In this document: positions 19,507 to 30,035 of the stretch, piece after piece
Layout of the letters: the number at the start of each line of letters is the position of its first letter
Numbering within the stretch: the first letter of the stretch is position 1
Source: Shimia sp. SK013
GTDB lineage: Bacteria; Pseudomonadota; Alphaproteobacteria; Rhodobacterales; Rhodobacteraceae
Assembly (NCBI RefSeq): GCF_001292625.1
Contig: NZ_LAJH01000009.1
Location: forward strand, 434,001 to 498,000
Length of the DNA stretch: 64,000 nt
Direction of reading: 5' to 3'
Position numbers and translations under genes: made by a program
Notes under the pieces: model-generated
Database searches by the model: none
The model's input: only the letters and a program-made list of their open reading frames with translations
What the model was told of the DNA's origin: nothing

Positions 19507-21066
19507 ATGTCCGATATTTCCCATGACCGCCTCCTCATCATTGACTTCGGCAGCCAGGTCACACAGCTGATCGCCCGGCGCTTGCGCGAGCTGAACGTCT
19601 ATTGCGAAATCCACCCCTATCAGAACGTCGATATGGACTTTGTCCGCGATTTTGATCCCAAGGCCGTGATCCTGTCCGGTGGTCCCGACAGCGTGACCCG
19701 CGAGGGCAGCCCGCGCGCACCTCAAGAGATTTTCGCGCACGGCGTGCCGATCCTCGGCATCTGCTACGGTCAGCAAACGATGATGACCCAGCTTGGTGGC
19801 AAAGTCGAAAGCGGCCACGGCACTGCCGAATTTGGCCGCGCCTACGTGACCCCGCAAAGCAAACTCGACATTCTGGATGGCTGGTTTGCCGACGGTGACG
19901 AACAAGTCTGGATGTCGCACGGCGACCACGTCAGCGACATCGCCCCGGGGTTTGAGGTCTACGGCACCTCCCCGAACGCGCCTTACGCGATCACCGCCGA
20001 CCCATCTCGCCACTTCTATGCCGTGCAATTCCACCCCGAAGTGCACCACACTCCCAATGGCGCGAAACTATATGAAAACTTCGTCAAAATTGCCGGTTTC
20101 TCCGGTGACTGGACCATGGGCGCCTACCGTCAGGAAATGATCGCCAAAATCCGCGAACAGGTTGGCGACAAACAGGTTATCTGCGGCCTCTCGGGCGGCG
20201 TCGACAGCTCGGTAACGGCCATCCTGCTGCACGAAGCAATTGGCGATCAGTTGACCTGCGTGTTTGTCGATCATGGTCTTCTGCGCAAGAACGAGGCCCC
20301 CGAGGTCGTCGCGATGTTCCGCGACAACTACAACATCAAACTGATCCACGCCGACGAAAGCGACCTGTTTTTGGGTGAACTCGACGGCCAGTCTGATCCG
20401 GAAACCAAACGCAAAATCATTGGCAAGCTGTTCATCGATGTGTTCCAGAAACATGCCGACACCATCGACGGCGCCGAATTCCTTGCGCAAGGCACGCTTT
20501 ATCCTGATGTCATCGAAAGCGTCAGCTTCTCCGGTGGCCCGTCTGTGACCATCAAAAGCCACCACAACGTTGGCGGCCTGCCCGAAAAAATGGGCCTCAA
20601 ACTGGTTGAACCCCTGCGCGAACTCTTCAAAGACGAGGTGCGCGCCTTGGGTCGCGAACTTGGCCTGCCGGCATCCTTCATCGGGCGCCACCCGTTCCCC
20701 GGACCGGGCCTTGCGATCCGTTGCCCCGGTAAAATCACCCGTGAAAAGCTCGACATCCTGCGCGAAGCGGACGCGGTCTACATCGACCAGATCCGCAAAC
20801 ACGGCCTTTACGACGATATCTGGCAGGCTTTTGTCGCCATCCTGCCTGTGCGCACCGTTGGCGTGATGGGCGACGGCCGCACCTATGACTACGCCTGTGC
20901 TCTGCGCGCGGTGACCTCGGTGGACGGCATGACCGCGGACTACTATCCGTTCAGCCACGAATTCCTTGGTGAAACCGCCACGCGCATCATCAATGAGGTC
21001 AAAGGCATCAACCGCTGCACCTACGACATCACCTCCAAGCCTCCGGGCACGATTGAGTGGGAATGA
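19507..21066 (+). CDS. guaA: GMP synthase (glutamine-hydrolysing)
   Basis: This enzyme makes GMP from XMP using ATP and glutamine. The 519-residue protein has a class I glutamine amidotransferase domain (catalytic Cys in GICYGQQ, His in FHPEVHHT), an ATP-pyrophosphatase loop SGGVDSSV and the C-terminal dimerisation domain with [15 protein letters not shown] at 19507 ([17 protein letters not shown]) is the family start, although the frame is open from 19369. A stable hairpin and a terminator follow. Confidence 0.97.
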   Translation: MSDISHDRLLIIDFGSQVTQLIARRLRELNVYCEIHPYQNVDMDFVRDFDPKAVILSGGPDSVTREGSPRAPQEIFAHGVPILGICYGQQTMMTQLGGKVESGHGTAEFGRAYVTPQSKLDILDGWFADGDEQVWMSHGDHVSDIAPGFEVYGTSPNAPYAITADPSRHFYAVQFHPEVHHTPNGAKLYENFVKIAGFSGDWTMGAYRQEMIAKIREQVGDKQVICGLSGGVDSSVTAILLHEAIGDQLTCVFVDHGLLRKNEAPEVVAMFRDNYNIKLIHADESDLFLGELDGQSDPETKRKIIGKLFIDVFQKHADTIDGAEFLAQGTLYPDVIESVSFSGGPSVTIKSHHNVGGLPEKMGLKLVEPLRELFKDEVRALGRELGLPASFIGRHPFPGPGLAIRCPGKITREKLDILREADAVYIDQIRKHGLYDDIWQAFVAILPVRTVGVMGDGRTYDYACALRAVTSVDGMTADYYPFSHEFLGETATRIINEVKGINRCTYDITSKPPGTIEWE

Positions 21067-21075
21067 GGCGTGCCC

Positions 21076-21100
21076 GAAAACAGTCCGTCGGACTGTTTTC
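21076..21100. repeat. Perfect 11-bp hairpin downstream of guaA
   Basis: GAAAACAGTCC-GTC-GGACTGTTTTC is a perfect palindrome 9 bp after guaA. It lacks a T-run, and the real terminator lies 50 bp further on. From memory, similar palindromes recur downstream of genes in Rhodobacterales, so this may be one copy of a dispersed repeat; no second copy was seen in the window. Confidence 0.5.
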
Positions 21101-21147
21101 AGCGCCGAACGCCTGACGCTGTGCCGAGGATCAGACCAATTGAGAAG

Positions 21148-21178
21148 ACGCCGCCCCGATCCGGGCGGCGTTTTTTTT
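21148..21178 (+). terminator. Rho-independent terminator after guaA
   Basis: ACGCCGCCC-CGATC-CGGGCGGCGT stem followed by eight T residues. Confidence 0.92.
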
Positions 21179-21234
21179 GTGGCATCTTCTTCGTCTTTGC
21201 GCGACCAAGGGACACCTAGGTTGGAAAGACCCCG

Positions 21235-22035
21235 ATGACGACGCTCACCACTGCTGCTGCCGCCCTTTGGCGCGGGGCCACCTACCCGCTGCGGTCTTCC
21301 ACGCCGGTCGTGCATTTTTCTTTCCACAAAAATCTCACGAAATACTACAACCGCGTCGCGGAAACCTTTGCCTACGCAACGGGCCGTCAACGCGCCCATT
21401 TCAACAGCAACATCACAACCTTCGCACAAGCCCAGCCCCAACTGGATATGGCGTCCGTCAACAACCACTTTGTTGATCTCGCGCAGCTTTCCAACGCCCC
21501 GCGCGCATCTCTGTTTGTCCGGGACCCGCGCGATCTGGTGGTGTCAGGCTATTTTTACCACAAACGCGGCGCTGAAAAATGGTGCCACATGGTCGATCCC
21601 GCGCCAGAAGATTGGCGTCACGTAAACAGCGCTGTCCCACCACAAATGCGCCAAGGCGAAAGCTTCACAGACTGCCTTAACCGCTTGCCACTGGCTGAGG
21701 GCCTGATGGCCGAAATCGCTTTCCGCACCCATCATTTTGACGCCATGGCGCAATGGCTCGCCTCGCCGCCTTCGGACCTCCTGATCTTGCGCTACGAGGA
21801 CATCCTCGGCAACGAACCGGCCGCCTTTGAGGCACTGGCCGCCCACTACGGTTTCAACCGCGCCGAGCGCGCCCTGTGGCGCCGCATCGCAGGTGGGTAT
21901 GCCGCCACCAAATCGCTGTCCAAACACGTGCGCAACCCTTCCTCCGGCCAATGGCACGACGTTTTCCCACCCCAAGTCGCAACCGCTTTCAACGACTCCT
22001 TCAGCGACCTTATGGAATTTTCAGGCTATGACTGA
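21235..22035 (+). CDS. Sulfotransferase family protein
   Basis: The predicted function is transfer of sulfate from PAPS to an unknown acceptor. The 266-residue protein has the 5' phosphosulfate-binding region near HFSFHKNLTKYY and the 3' phosphate-binding motif FVRDPRDLVVSGYFYH, then LLILRYEDIL. It starts a rightward operon: the next gene overlaps its stop by 8 nt, and the EamA transporter overlaps that. Confidence 0.82.
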   Translation: MTTLTTAAAALWRGATYPLRSSTPVVHFSFHKNLTKYYNRVAETFAYATGRQRAHFNSNITTFAQAQPQLDMASVNNHFVDLAQLSNAPRASLFVRDPRDLVVSGYFYHKRGAEKWCHMVDPAPEDWRHVNSAVPPQMRQGESFTDCLNRLPLAEGLMAEIAFRTHHFDAMAQWLASPPSDLLILRYEDILGNEPAAFEALAAHYGFNRAERALWRRIAGGYAATKSLSKHVRNPSSGQWHDVFPPQVATAFNDSFSDLMEFSGYD

Positions 22036-22318
22036 TCCCAAAATCCAACTGACCGGCCATATTGATGTGCCTGATAATCGCCTTGAGGCTGTAAAACTGG
22101 CCCTCTCAGAGCACATCGCGCTGACCCGCGCAGAGCCCGGTTGTTTGTCCTTTGACGTCACCCAGGATCCGCAGCTTCCGAACCGGTTTCATGTGTCGGA
22201 ACTCTTCATCAACCGCGCCGCGTTCGACGCACATCAAACACGCACCAAAGCGTCGCCGTGGTTTTTTACAACCAAAGGCATTGAACGCACCTATCAGGTC
22301 AAAGAGCTCCCAGCATGA
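22028..22318 (+). CDS. Antibiotic biosynthesis monooxygenase (ABM) domain protein
   Basis: The 96-residue single-domain ferredoxin-like protein contains the family pattern HIALTRAEPGCLSFDV and FHVSELFINRAAFDAHQ. Such proteins act as quinol or heme monooxygenases or as small aromatic-compound binding proteins. It overlaps both neighbours, so it is cotranscribed with the sulfotransferase and the transporter. Confidence 0.8.
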   Translation: MTDPKIQLTGHIDVPDNRLEAVKLALSEHIALTRAEPGCLSFDVTQDPQLPNRFHVSELFINRAAFDAHQTRTKASPWFFTTKGIERTYQVKELPA

Positions 22319-23187
22319 ACGACACCCTCAAAGCCGCTCTCTGGATGACGGGGGCCATTGCGTCTTTCACGTCCATGGCCATCGCCGGACGTGCGGTATC
22401 TCTTGAACTCGATACCTTCGAAATCATGATGTACCGCAGTTTCGTCGGCATCGTGATTGTTGTCATCGCTGCGCGCCTCTGCGGCACGCTTTCACATATC
22501 CATCGTCGCAAATTGGGGCTGCATTTTATCCGTAATATCAGCCACTTCGCGGGGCAAAATCTGTGGTTTTACGCGATCACCGTGATCCCGCTTGCTCAGG
22601 TGTTCGCGCTCGAATTCACCTCACCCATCTGGGCCATTCTGCTGTCTCCGCTGATCCTTGGCGAACGTTTGCGCCCGATTGGCCTTGTGGCGGCAGCCAT
22701 CGGATTTGTCGGCATTCTGATTGTGGCCCGCCCCACGCCCGACAGCGTCTCCTTCGGTCAGCTTGCCGCGCTCATGGCCGCCATCGGCTTCGCACTATCT
22801 GCGCTTTTCACCCGCAAGCTGACGCGCACAGAACCCATCACCTGCATCCTGTTTTACCTGACAGTCATGCAAGCGGCGTTTGGCGTGATTTGCGCAGGCA
22901 TTGACGGCGACATCGCTCTGCCATCTGCCGCAACGGCCCCGTGGCTGGTGCTCATTGCCTGTGCCGGTCTTGTTGCGCATTTCTGTTTGACAACGGCACT
23001 GGGTCTCGCGCCTGCGGCAGTGGTTATGCCCATCGATTTTGTCCGCTTGCCTTTGATCGCTCTGGTGGGGGCGCTGCTTTATAACGAAACCATCGACATC
23101 TTTGTTGTGATCGGTGCTGCCTTAATATTCAGCGGTAATTACTTGAATATTATTACTGAATCCAGATTGAGCTCGGCAAAAAAGTGA
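22315..23187 (+). CDS. EamA/DMT-family transporter
   Basis: The 290-residue inner-membrane protein has ten hydrophobic helices in two EamA repeats (about 5-135 and 145-280), for example FAGQNLWFYAITVIPLAQVFALEFTSPIW and the LGERLRPIG loop. It is probably an exporter of a small metabolite. ATGA overlap with the upstream gene. Confidence 0.85.
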   Translation: MNDTLKAALWMTGAIASFTSMAIAGRAVSLELDTFEIMMYRSFVGIVIVVIAARLCGTLSHIHRRKLGLHFIRNISHFAGQNLWFYAITVIPLAQVFALEFTSPIWAILLSPLILGERLRPIGLVAAAIGFVGILIVARPTPDSVSFGQLAALMAAIGFALSALFTRKLTRTEPITCILFYLTVMQAAFGVICAGIDGDIALPSAATAPWLVLIACAGLVAHFCLTTALGLAPAAVVMPIDFVRLPLIALVGALLYNETIDIFVVIGAALIFSGNYLNIITESRLSSAKK

Positions 23188-23253
23188 TGCACCACCAGCG
23201 CAATGCGCAAGGAACGGGTCGCGTGGGTCTGACATTCCCGTATGGATGCCCTC

Positions 23254-24159
23254 ATGGCTGACCAAAAATCTCTCTCCGCCCAAGCATGGATCGAACTCTT
23301 GTTGCTTGCCGTCATCTGGGGCGGCATTTTTCTGGCGTCACGGGTCGCGCTCAACGAGGTGCCTGTTTTTACGCTAGTCGCCCACCGTGTTTTCTGGGCC
23401 GCTTTGATCCTCTGGGGCGTGGTTCTTATGCGGCGTTTGCCCATTCCGCGCTCCGGCTCGGTTTGGGTCGCCTTCCTCGTTATGGGGCTGCTGAACAACA
23501 TCATTCCTTTCAGCTTGCTAAACTGGGCGCAACTCCACATCGAAACCGGTCTCACCTCGATCTTCAATGCCACCACGGCGATCTTTGGTGTGCTTGTCGC
23601 GGCGCTTTTGCTGCCCGACGAACGCCTGACCCTGCGCAAAACGGTTGGGGTCACGCTGGGCTTTCTTGGTGTCGCAACAGCAATCGGCCTGCACAATCTC
23701 ACGAATTTTAATCCCCATAGCATCGCCCAACTTGCCGCAGTCGCCGCCACGCTGTCCTACGCGCTGGCGGGCGTTTGGGCGCGCAAACGCCTCGCGGGTC
23801 AGCCTCCACAGATTGCTGCCGCCGGAATGCTGACCGGCGCGTCGCTGTTTGCTGTGCCGCTGGCGATTGCATTTGACGGGCCAATCACCTTTGCGCTCGA
23901 GCCCATAACATGGGTCGCCATCGCTTATTGTGCCAGCATTGCCACCGCTGGCGCCTATCTGCTTTATTACCGGGTTCTCGACATGGCAGGCAGCGGCAAT
24001 TTGATGCTTGTGACGCTCTTGATCCCACCATTTGCCATCGTTCTTGGCGCATTGACGCTTGGGGAAACCCTTGCACCGCGCGCCTACGCTGGCTTTGCCT
24101 TGTTGGCCCTTGGTTTGTTGGTTCTGGATGGGCGGGTGTTCGCCAGGATGAAACGCTAA
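23254..24159 (+). CDS. EamA/DMT-family transporter
   Basis: The 301-residue, ten-helix transporter has two EamA repeats (ALLLPDERLTLRKTVGVTLGFLGVA and LGALTLGETLAPRAYAGFALL). It is clearly diverged from the DMT gene upstream, so it is not a recent duplicate. ATG at 23254 (MADQKSL) is preferred over 23242. The following 196 bp to the next gene hold no terminator I can support. Confidence 0.84.
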   Translation: MADQKSLSAQAWIELLLLAVIWGGIFLASRVALNEVPVFTLVAHRVFWAALILWGVVLMRRLPIPRSGSVWVAFLVMGLLNNIIPFSLLNWAQLHIETGLTSIFNATTAIFGVLVAALLLPDERLTLRKTVGVTLGFLGVATAIGLHNLTNFNPHSIAQLAAVAATLSYALAGVWARKRLAGQPPQIAAAGMLTGASLFAVPLAIAFDGPITFALEPITWVAIAYCASIATAGAYLLYYRVLDMAGSGNLMLVTLLIPPFAIVLGALTLGETLAPRAYAGFALLALGLLVLDGRVFARMKR

Positions 24160-24355
24160 CGGGCAGGTTCCCGCCCAAACTCAACGTTGCCCTAAACGTC
24201 AACTGGCCCCACTCGGAACCGCCCCCTAATTCCATCGCGGAATTGCCGTCTGGTAACCCGCGAAGCCGCTTCAATTAGAAACCAAATACTAACCATTTGT
24301 GACGCCCTTGGGCGGGCCAGAGCATTGGTCTTTTGACCGCACCTAAAGGACACGC

Positions 24356-25423
24356 ATGAAACACACGATTTTCGGCTTCACCGCCCTCTCCATCTCCGCA
24401 GGAAGCGCCTTCGCCGGCGGTCTTGATCGCTCGGGACAAGGCATCAATCTGATCTTTGAAGAAGGCACCGTTGCCCAATTCAGCTATGGTTTCGTCAGCC
24501 CAAGCGTGTCGGGAACCTTAGGCGGTGCGCCCTCAGGCAACGTTGGTGTTGGCCACGGCATCACCGGCTTTGGTTACAAACAATCGATCAATGACCGGCT
24601 GGATGTGGCCATCATCTACGACCAACCTTTCGGCGCCAAAGTTGACTATAGCCCCGACTACCCCCTGTCCGGTGGCCCCGGATCGCCCGACAACCTGCGC
24701 GCTCAGGCGACCACCGAAACCCTGACCGCGCTCATGCGGGCGCGGCTGGAAAACGGGTTCTCCGTTTACGGCGGCTTGCGCGGTCAAGGCGCCAGCGCCA
24801 ACCTTGATGTCCCTGCAGCCGGCTACTCAATGACCTCCAGCACGGCTTATGATTTGGGCTATTTGGTGGGGGCCGCGTGGGAACGCCCCGACATCGCAGC
24901 ACGAGTGGCGCTGACCTACAACTCTTCCATCGACCACACCGTCCGGATGGACGAAAACGGCAGCATCGGGTCGCATTATTCCGATTTCAAAACGCCGCAT
25001 TCACTCAACCTTGAATTCCAGACGGGAGTAGCTTCGAACACGATGGTGTTTGGCTCTGTGCGCTGGGTTGACTGGTCGCAGCTCTCAATCGAGTCGCCCA
25101 ACTATCCCGGCAATGTCATCCTCGCCTATGAAGACGACACCATCACCTACACACTTGGGGTTGGTCAGCGGTTCTCCGACAAGTTTTCTGGCGCGATTTC
25201 TGTAGGATTTGAGGACTCCGTTCCCGGAGCAGTCTCCGATTTGGGCCCAACCAATGGCTCCGTCAGCCTTGGTATTGGTGGCACCTACTCCCGCAACAAC
25301 GCCGAGATCACTTTCGGTGTGCGCCACGTATGGCTTGGTGATGCCACCACCGACAGCGGCGCGGTCTTCACTGACAACAGCGCGTGGGCCGCGGCAATCA
25401 ATCTGACATACCATTTTGATTAA
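24356..25423 (+). CDS. FadL/OmpP1-family outer-membrane transport protein
   Basis: This is a predicted long-chain fatty-acid or hydrophobic-compound channel of the outer membrane. The 355-residue precursor has a signal peptide ending SAFA and then the family's N-terminal pattern (GGLDRSGQGINLIFEEGTVAQFSYG). Many amphipathic strands follow, ending in AAINLTYHFD. AAAGGACACGC precedes the start. A GC-rich hairpin at about 25428-25457 follows the stop. Confidence 0.82.
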   Translation: MKHTIFGFTALSISAGSAFAGGLDRSGQGINLIFEEGTVAQFSYGFVSPSVSGTLGGAPSGNVGVGHGITGFGYKQSINDRLDVAIIYDQPFGAKVDYSPDYPLSGGPGSPDNLRAQATTETLTALMRARLENGFSVYGGLRGQGASANLDVPAAGYSMTSSTAYDLGYLVGAAWERPDIAARVALTYNSSIDHTVRMDENGSIGSHYSDFKTPHSLNLEFQTGVASNTMVFGSVRWVDWSQLSIESPNYPGNVILAYEDDTITYTLGVGQRFSDKFSGAISVGFEDSVPGAVSDLGPTNGSVSLGIGGTYSRNNAEITFGVRHVWLGDATTDSGAVFTDNSAWAAAINLTYHFD

Positions 25424-25589
25424 ATTCACGCGGGGGGCAGCCACTGCCCTCCGCGATTTGCCACCGACGGATTACAACCGTGATACCGACGCAAAACCGA
25501 CACACCGGAATTTGCCAAGACCCCAATAGCATTTGACCGCCCGCGCCCAGCCCGCTACCACCTTTCAAGCACGATCAAGGGATGCGGTG

Positions 25590-26459
25590 ATGATTTACCA
25601 AAACGCAAAAGACTGGCGCGCAGCCGGTCAGAAGAAAGTTCTGCTGTTTGGCATGTCTGGCCTTGGAAAAACGCACATTTCCAATACTTTGCGCGACAAT
25701 GGCGATTGGTTTCATTACTCCATCGATTACCGCATCGGCACCCGTTACATGGGTGAACACATCGCCGACAACGCCAAACGCGAAGCGATGAAAGTGCCGT
25801 TTCTGCGCGAACTTCTGATGAGCGACAGCATCTATATCGGCTCCAACATCACGTTCAACAATCTCGCCCCGCTCTCCACATACCTCGGCAAACCCGGCAA
25901 CCCCGACTTGGGCGGCCTGCCATTTGACGAATACTTGCTACGCCAAGATCAGCACCGTGCAGCCGAAATCGCGGCTCTTATGGACACCAAACCCTTCATC
26001 GACCGCGCGCATGACCTTTACGGTTATGACCACTTTATCTGTGACACCGGTGGCTCGATTTGCGAGGTCGTTGACCCGTCTGATGCCAACGATCCCGTGA
26101 TGACATCGCTTGCTGAAAACACGCTTATGGTGTGGATCAAAGGGTCAGACGCCCACACAGAAGAATTGATCCGACGTTTTGATCGCGCCCCGAAACCGAT
26201 GTGTTATCAACCCGAGTTCCTGATCTCCGCCTGGCAGGAATACCTCGCGGAAACAGGCACTTCCGAGGCCAAAGTTGATCCGGATGCCTTTGTGCGCTGG
26301 ACGTACGCCCGCGCTTTGGCCCATCGCCAGCCGCGGTATGCCGCGATGTCAAAATGGGGAATAACCGTCTCTGCCGAACAGGTTTCCGAAGTCGCATCAT
26401 CCGCTGATTTTGTCGACCTGATTGCCGACAGACTTGAGGCCCAGCCCGCGACCGCCTAA
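25590..26459 (+). CDS. P-loop ATPase/kinase-like protein of unknown function
   Basis: The protein of about 289 residues has a Walker A motif near the N-terminus ([17 protein letters not shown]) and [15 protein letters not shown], which may be a Walker B-like strand. ATG at 25590 gives [16 protein letters not shown], close to the P-loop as in nucleoside or shikimate-kinase-like folds. It lies 46 bp upstream of metA on the same strand. I do not recognise the family. Confidence 0.6.
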   Translation: MIYQNAKDWRAAGQKKVLLFGMSGLGKTHISNTLRDNGDWFHYSIDYRIGTRYMGEHIADNAKREAMKVPFLRELLMSDSIYIGSNITFNNLAPLSTYLGKPGNPDLGGLPFDEYLLRQDQHRAAEIAALMDTKPFIDRAHDLYGYDHFICDTGGSICEVVDPSDANDPVMTSLAENTLMVWIKGSDAHTEELIRRFDRAPKPMCYQPEFLISAWQEYLAETGTSEAKVDPDAFVRWTYARALAHRQPRYAAMSKWGITVSAEQVSEVASSADFVDLIADRLEAQPATA

Positions 26460-26505
26460 CTATGGCCCTCACGCGGTTTTCCAACTCATAAAAGGACCCA
26501 GACCC

Positions 26506-27462
26506 ATGCCCATCAAGATCCCCGCAGACCTGCCCGCCTTTGACGTGCTCTCGCACGAAGGCGTCATGGTCATGTCCGAGGATCAGGCAGCCCGTCAGGA
26601 CATCCGCCCCATTCGCATCGGGTTGCTCAACCTGATGCCCAAGAAAATCCAGACGGAAAACCAGTTTGCCCGTCTGATCGGTGCCACCCCTCTGCAGATC
26701 GAGCTGTCTCTGATCCGCATGAGCGAGCACAAAACCCGCAATACAGCCGCCGAGCACATGGCAGAATTTTACCGCCCGTTTCAGGACGTAAAAGCCTCTG
26801 GCGAAAAATTTGACGGGCTGATCATCACCGGCGCGCCCATCGAACATATGCCGTTTGAAGACGTGACCTATTGGGATGAACTCTGCGAAGTATTCGAGTG
26901 GACCCGCACGAATGTACATTCCACCTTTGGCGTTTGCTGGGGTGGCATGGCGATGATCAACTATTTCCACGGCGTCAAAAAACACATCCTCGATCACAAG
27001 GCATTTGGCTGTTTCCGACACCGTAATCTGGCCCATGCCTCACCGTTTTTGCGCGGCTTTTCCGATGATTGCGTGATCCCGGTCAGCCGCTGGACAGAAA
27101 TGCGCCAAGACGAAATTGACACCGTGCCCGAGCTGCGCACGTTGTTGCACAGCGACGATGTCGGTCCTTGCCTTGTAGAGCACCCTAAATCGCGTTCCCT
27201 GTTTATTTTCAACCACTTTGAGTACGACTCTGACACGTTGAAACAGGAATATGACCGCGACATCGCCGAAGGCACACCAATCAATGTGCCGGACAATTAT
27301 TATCCCGACGATGATCCGAGCAATCCGCCGCAAAACCGCTGGCGCAGCCACGCGCACCTGCTTTATGGCAACTGGCTGTCTGAAATATATCAGACCACCC
27401 CGTTTGATATGAACCGTATCGGCATAGAAACCTCGGATCTTCGCGCCCAAGAGACCCCCTGA
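26506..27462 (+). CDS. metA: Homoserine O-acyltransferase MetA
   Basis: This is the first committed step of methionine synthesis, activation of homoserine with acetyl- or succinyl-CoA. The 318-residue protein shows the family start [35 protein letters not shown], the catalytic cysteine in [12 protein letters not shown], and [16 protein letters not shown] with the catalytic Glu region. Many alphaproteobacterial MetA enzymes use acetyl-CoA; the deciding residue cannot be judged here. No SAM riboswitch was recognised upstream. Confidence 0.94.
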   Translation: MPIKIPADLPAFDVLSHEGVMVMSEDQAARQDIRPIRIGLLNLMPKKIQTENQFARLIGATPLQIELSLIRMSEHKTRNTAAEHMAEFYRPFQDVKASGEKFDGLIITGAPIEHMPFEDVTYWDELCEVFEWTRTNVHSTFGVCWGGMAMINYFHGVKKHILDHKAFGCFRHRNLAHASPFLRGFSDDCVIPVSRWTEMRQDEIDTVPELRTLLHSDDVGPCLVEHPKSRSLFIFNHFEYDSDTLKQEYDRDIAEGTPINVPDNYYPDDDPSNPPQNRWRSHAHLLYGNWLSEIYQTTPFDMNRIGIETSDLRAQETP

Positions 27463-27553
27463 GGCGTACGCCACGTCAATCCGGCAGAAATCTGTGTCCA
27501 AGTGCGATCAAAGACGGAATACTTCCCCTGCGCACAGGACAATGGGACAAGAT

Positions 27554-28513
27554 ATGCTGAAATGGATCGGGGTTACGCTACTTGTGGCGATAGTTGCAGT
27601 TGTGGCGGCCACGCTGTGGAAAGTTGAGCAACGCAAGGCAACCGCCAAGGCGAAATTTGCCCCCGACGGAGATTTTGTCGATGTCGACGGTCATCCCGTC
27701 CATTATGTCGAGCGCGGCAATCCTGAAGCTCCGACAGTGGTTCTTCTCCACGGTGCGTCTGGCAACACCCGCGATTTCACCTATGATTTGGTGGACCGCC
27801 TAACTGACAAATACCGCGTCATCGTCTTTGATCGACCCGGCCTTGGCCACACTCCGGCACTTGCCAAAAACGGCGTCACCATTGCGCAACAAGCCGCGCT
27901 TCTGTCGCAAGCATCACTCAAAATTGTCGTTAAAAATCCAATAGTTGCGGGTCAAAGCTTCGGTGGCGCAGTGACCATGGCTTGGGCGGTACATCACCCC
28001 GACAACATCGCCGCCGCCGTCTCCATCGCCGGCGCAACCTACCCTTGGGAAGGCGGCCTAAACGGGTTCTACGCGCGCCTCGCGGACCCTTGGAAGGGTC
28101 CCGTGGTGGCCCGTCTGATTTCCGCATGGGCCAGCGAAGACTACGTCGCCGACAGCATCGCAGGCATTTTCGCACCGCAATCCGCTCCCGAAGGCTATGC
28201 CCACTACGTTGGTGTTCCACTGATCCTGCGTCCCGCCTCGCTCTTGGCCAATGCACAGCAGCGCCACGAGTTACGCCCCGAACTGCGCGCGCTTGCGCCG
28301 CTCTACAAAACCCTCACGCTGCCGGTTGAAATCGTACACGGCGACGTCGATACCACTGTGGGCCTGCATTTGCATTCAACCCGCATGGTTGACGACATAC
28401 CCGGCGCAAACCTTGTCGCCCTCAAGGGGGTTGGCCACATGCCACATCACACCAATCCCGACGACGTCGTCGACGCAATTGACCGCGCCGCTGCGCGCGC
28501 CGGATTGCACTAA
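27554..28513 (+). CDS. Alpha/beta-hydrolase, membrane-anchored
   Basis: The protein of about 319 residues has an N-terminal membrane anchor (LKWIGVTLLVAIVAVVAATL) followed by an alpha/beta-hydrolase domain: oxyanion-hole VVLLHGASGNTRDF, nucleophile elbow VAGQSFGGAV (catalytic Ser), late Asp near HGDVDTTV and catalytic His in GVGHMPHH. The substrate is unknown. ATG at 27554 (GGGACAAGAT upstream) or 27542 are both possible. Confidence 0.83.
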   Translation: MLKWIGVTLLVAIVAVVAATLWKVEQRKATAKAKFAPDGDFVDVDGHPVHYVERGNPEAPTVVLLHGASGNTRDFTYDLVDRLTDKYRVIVFDRPGLGHTPALAKNGVTIAQQAALLSQASLKIVVKNPIVAGQSFGGAVTMAWAVHHPDNIAAAVSIAGATYPWEGGLNGFYARLADPWKGPVVARLISAWASEDYVADSIAGIFAPQSAPEGYAHYVGVPLILRPASLLANAQQRHELRPELRALAPLYKTLTLPVEIVHGDVDTTVGLHLHSTRMVDDIPGANLVALKGVGHMPHHTNPDDVVDAIDRAAARAGLH

Positions 28514-28555
28514 CCCTCGCGGACCGCCATATTGGCTAAAAAGCGGAGAGGTTTC

Positions 28556-29425
28556 ATGGACTTGCCATTTGACGGCGCAATCAGCGCCTATTTCGAAAAC
28601 GAAGCCCCAAAAAACGTGCGCGAGGCCATCCTTGATGGAAGCAAGAAAGACATTTTGGGCGGGACCTATCCGCACACAGAACGACTTAGCGGCAAGACAT
28701 ACGAAAAAGAAATCGCTCAGCTGCAAATCGAACTTGTGAAGATGCAGCATTGGATCAAGGAAAGCGGCCAACGCATGGCCATCGTCTTTGAAGGCCGCGA
28801 CGCTTCGGGCAAGGGCGGCACCATCAAACGGTTTCGCGAAAATCTGAACCCGCGCGGAGCACGTGTGGTTGCGCTGTCCAAACCAACCGAGGCCGAAAGC
28901 ACCCAGTGGTATTTCCAGCGCTACATCGACCATCTGCCGTCGGGCGGTGAAATCGTGTTTTATGACCGCAGCTGGTACAATCGTGGCGTCGTTGAAAAGG
29001 TCTTTGATTTTTGCAACGACGATCAGCGCACCAAATTTTTCCATCAGGTGACACCATTCGAACGCACGTTGGTCGACGACGGCATTCACCTGTTCAAATT
29101 TTGGCTTAACGTGGGTCGCGCCGAACAGCTGCGCCGCTTTTTGTCGCGCGAAAGCGATCTTTTGAAACAGTGGAAACTCAGCTGGATCGACGTCGAGGGC
29201 CTAAAGCGCTGGGATGCTTATTCCGCCGCTATTAGCGAGACCCTGACCCGCACCCATAACGCAGACGCGCCTTGGACGATTGTGCGCTCGGATGACAAGC
29301 GCCGCGCCCGACTGAACACAATCCGAACTGTGTTGCACGCGATGGACTATGATCGCAAAGACGTCGATGCCATTGGAGAAATTGACACAACCATCTGCGG
29401 AGGCCCCCACATCTGGAATGGCTAA
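28556..29425 (+). CDS. ppk2: Polyphosphate kinase 2 (PPK2 family)
   Basis: This enzyme transfers phosphate between polyphosphate and nucleotides (GDP/ADP). The 289-residue protein shows Walker [19 protein letters not shown], the lid-type motif [18 protein letters not shown] and [15 protein letters not shown] (Walker B). ATG at 28556 follows GGAGAGG. The TetR gene starts inside its last codons. Confidence 0.93.
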   Translation: MDLPFDGAISAYFENEAPKNVREAILDGSKKDILGGTYPHTERLSGKTYEKEIAQLQIELVKMQHWIKESGQRMAIVFEGRDASGKGGTIKRFRENLNPRGARVVALSKPTEAESTQWYFQRYIDHLPSGGEIVFYDRSWYNRGVVEKVFDFCNDDQRTKFFHQVTPFERTLVDDGIHLFKFWLNVGRAEQLRRFLSRESDLLKQWKLSWIDVEGLKRWDAYSAAISETLTRTHNADAPWTIVRSDDKRRARLNTIRTVLHAMDYDRKDVDAIGEIDTTICGGPHIWNG

Positions 29426-30035
29426 ACGCGGCTATCATCACGGCAACCTGCGCCAAGCGCTGGTCGAAGCCGCTCTCAGCCTGATCGAGGCCAAGGGCCC
29501 CACCGGTTTCACCCTGTCCGAAGCCGCCAAAACCGCTGGTGTGACACCTGCGGCGGTCTATCGCCATTTTGAAGGCCGCGACGACCTGATCGCCGAGGCC
29601 GCCCGTCAGGGCTATGAAATCTTCGCGGACGTCATGCAATACGCCTACGACAAAGGCCAACCATCCGCGCTGGCCTCATTTGAGGCCACAGGCCGCGCCT
29701 ATCTGGCGTTTGCGCGCAAATACCCGGGGCATTATATCGCGATGTTTGAAAGCGGTATTTCGGTCAATCGCACGCCGGAACTCGCCGCCGTCGCGGCACG
29801 CGCGCGTGGCGTGATGGAGCAAGCCGCCAGCGATTTGTCACAACATATCCCGCCAGAAAAACGCCCGCCTGCCTCAATGTTTTCTGCTCATATCTGGGCC
29901 ATGAGCCACGGTGTTGTTGAGCTTTACGCCCGAAATTCACCCGGCACCCAAAGCCCCTTTGCACCCGAAGACCTATTGGAGAGCGGCATCGGAGTTTATT
30001 TGCGCGGACTTGGTTTGATCGGCGACGACGGGTGA
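29418..30035 (+). CDS. TetR-family transcriptional regulator
   Basis: The protein of about 205 residues starts [20 protein letters not shown] and has the TetR HTH ([21 protein letters not shown], about residues 33-53) and a C-terminal ligand domain of the WHG/TetR_C type. It overlaps the ppk2 stop by 8 nt, so it is cotranscribed with the polyphosphate kinase. It probably controls this operon or a transporter elsewhere. Confidence 0.88.
   Translation: MAKRGYHHGNLRQALVEAALSLIEAKGPTGFTLSEAAKTAGVTPAAVYRHFEGRDDLIAEAARQGYEIFADVMQYAYDKGQPSALASFEATGRAYLAFARKYPGHYIAMFESGISVNRTPELAAVAARARGVMEQAASDLSQHIPPEKRPPASMFSAHIWAMSHGVVELYARNSPGTQSPFAPEDLLESGIGVYLRGLGLIGDDG

Noticed and set aside
22315-24159. Recent tandem duplication of EamA transporter genes
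   Set aside because: The two proteins share the fold but are clearly different in sequence.
25424-25589. SAM-II-like riboswitch upstream of the P-loop gene and metA
   Set aside because: Fragments such as TGATACCGACGCAAAA recall the SAM-II 3' half, but the loop enclosed by the only possible first stem is far too small and the conserved L1 bases are missing.
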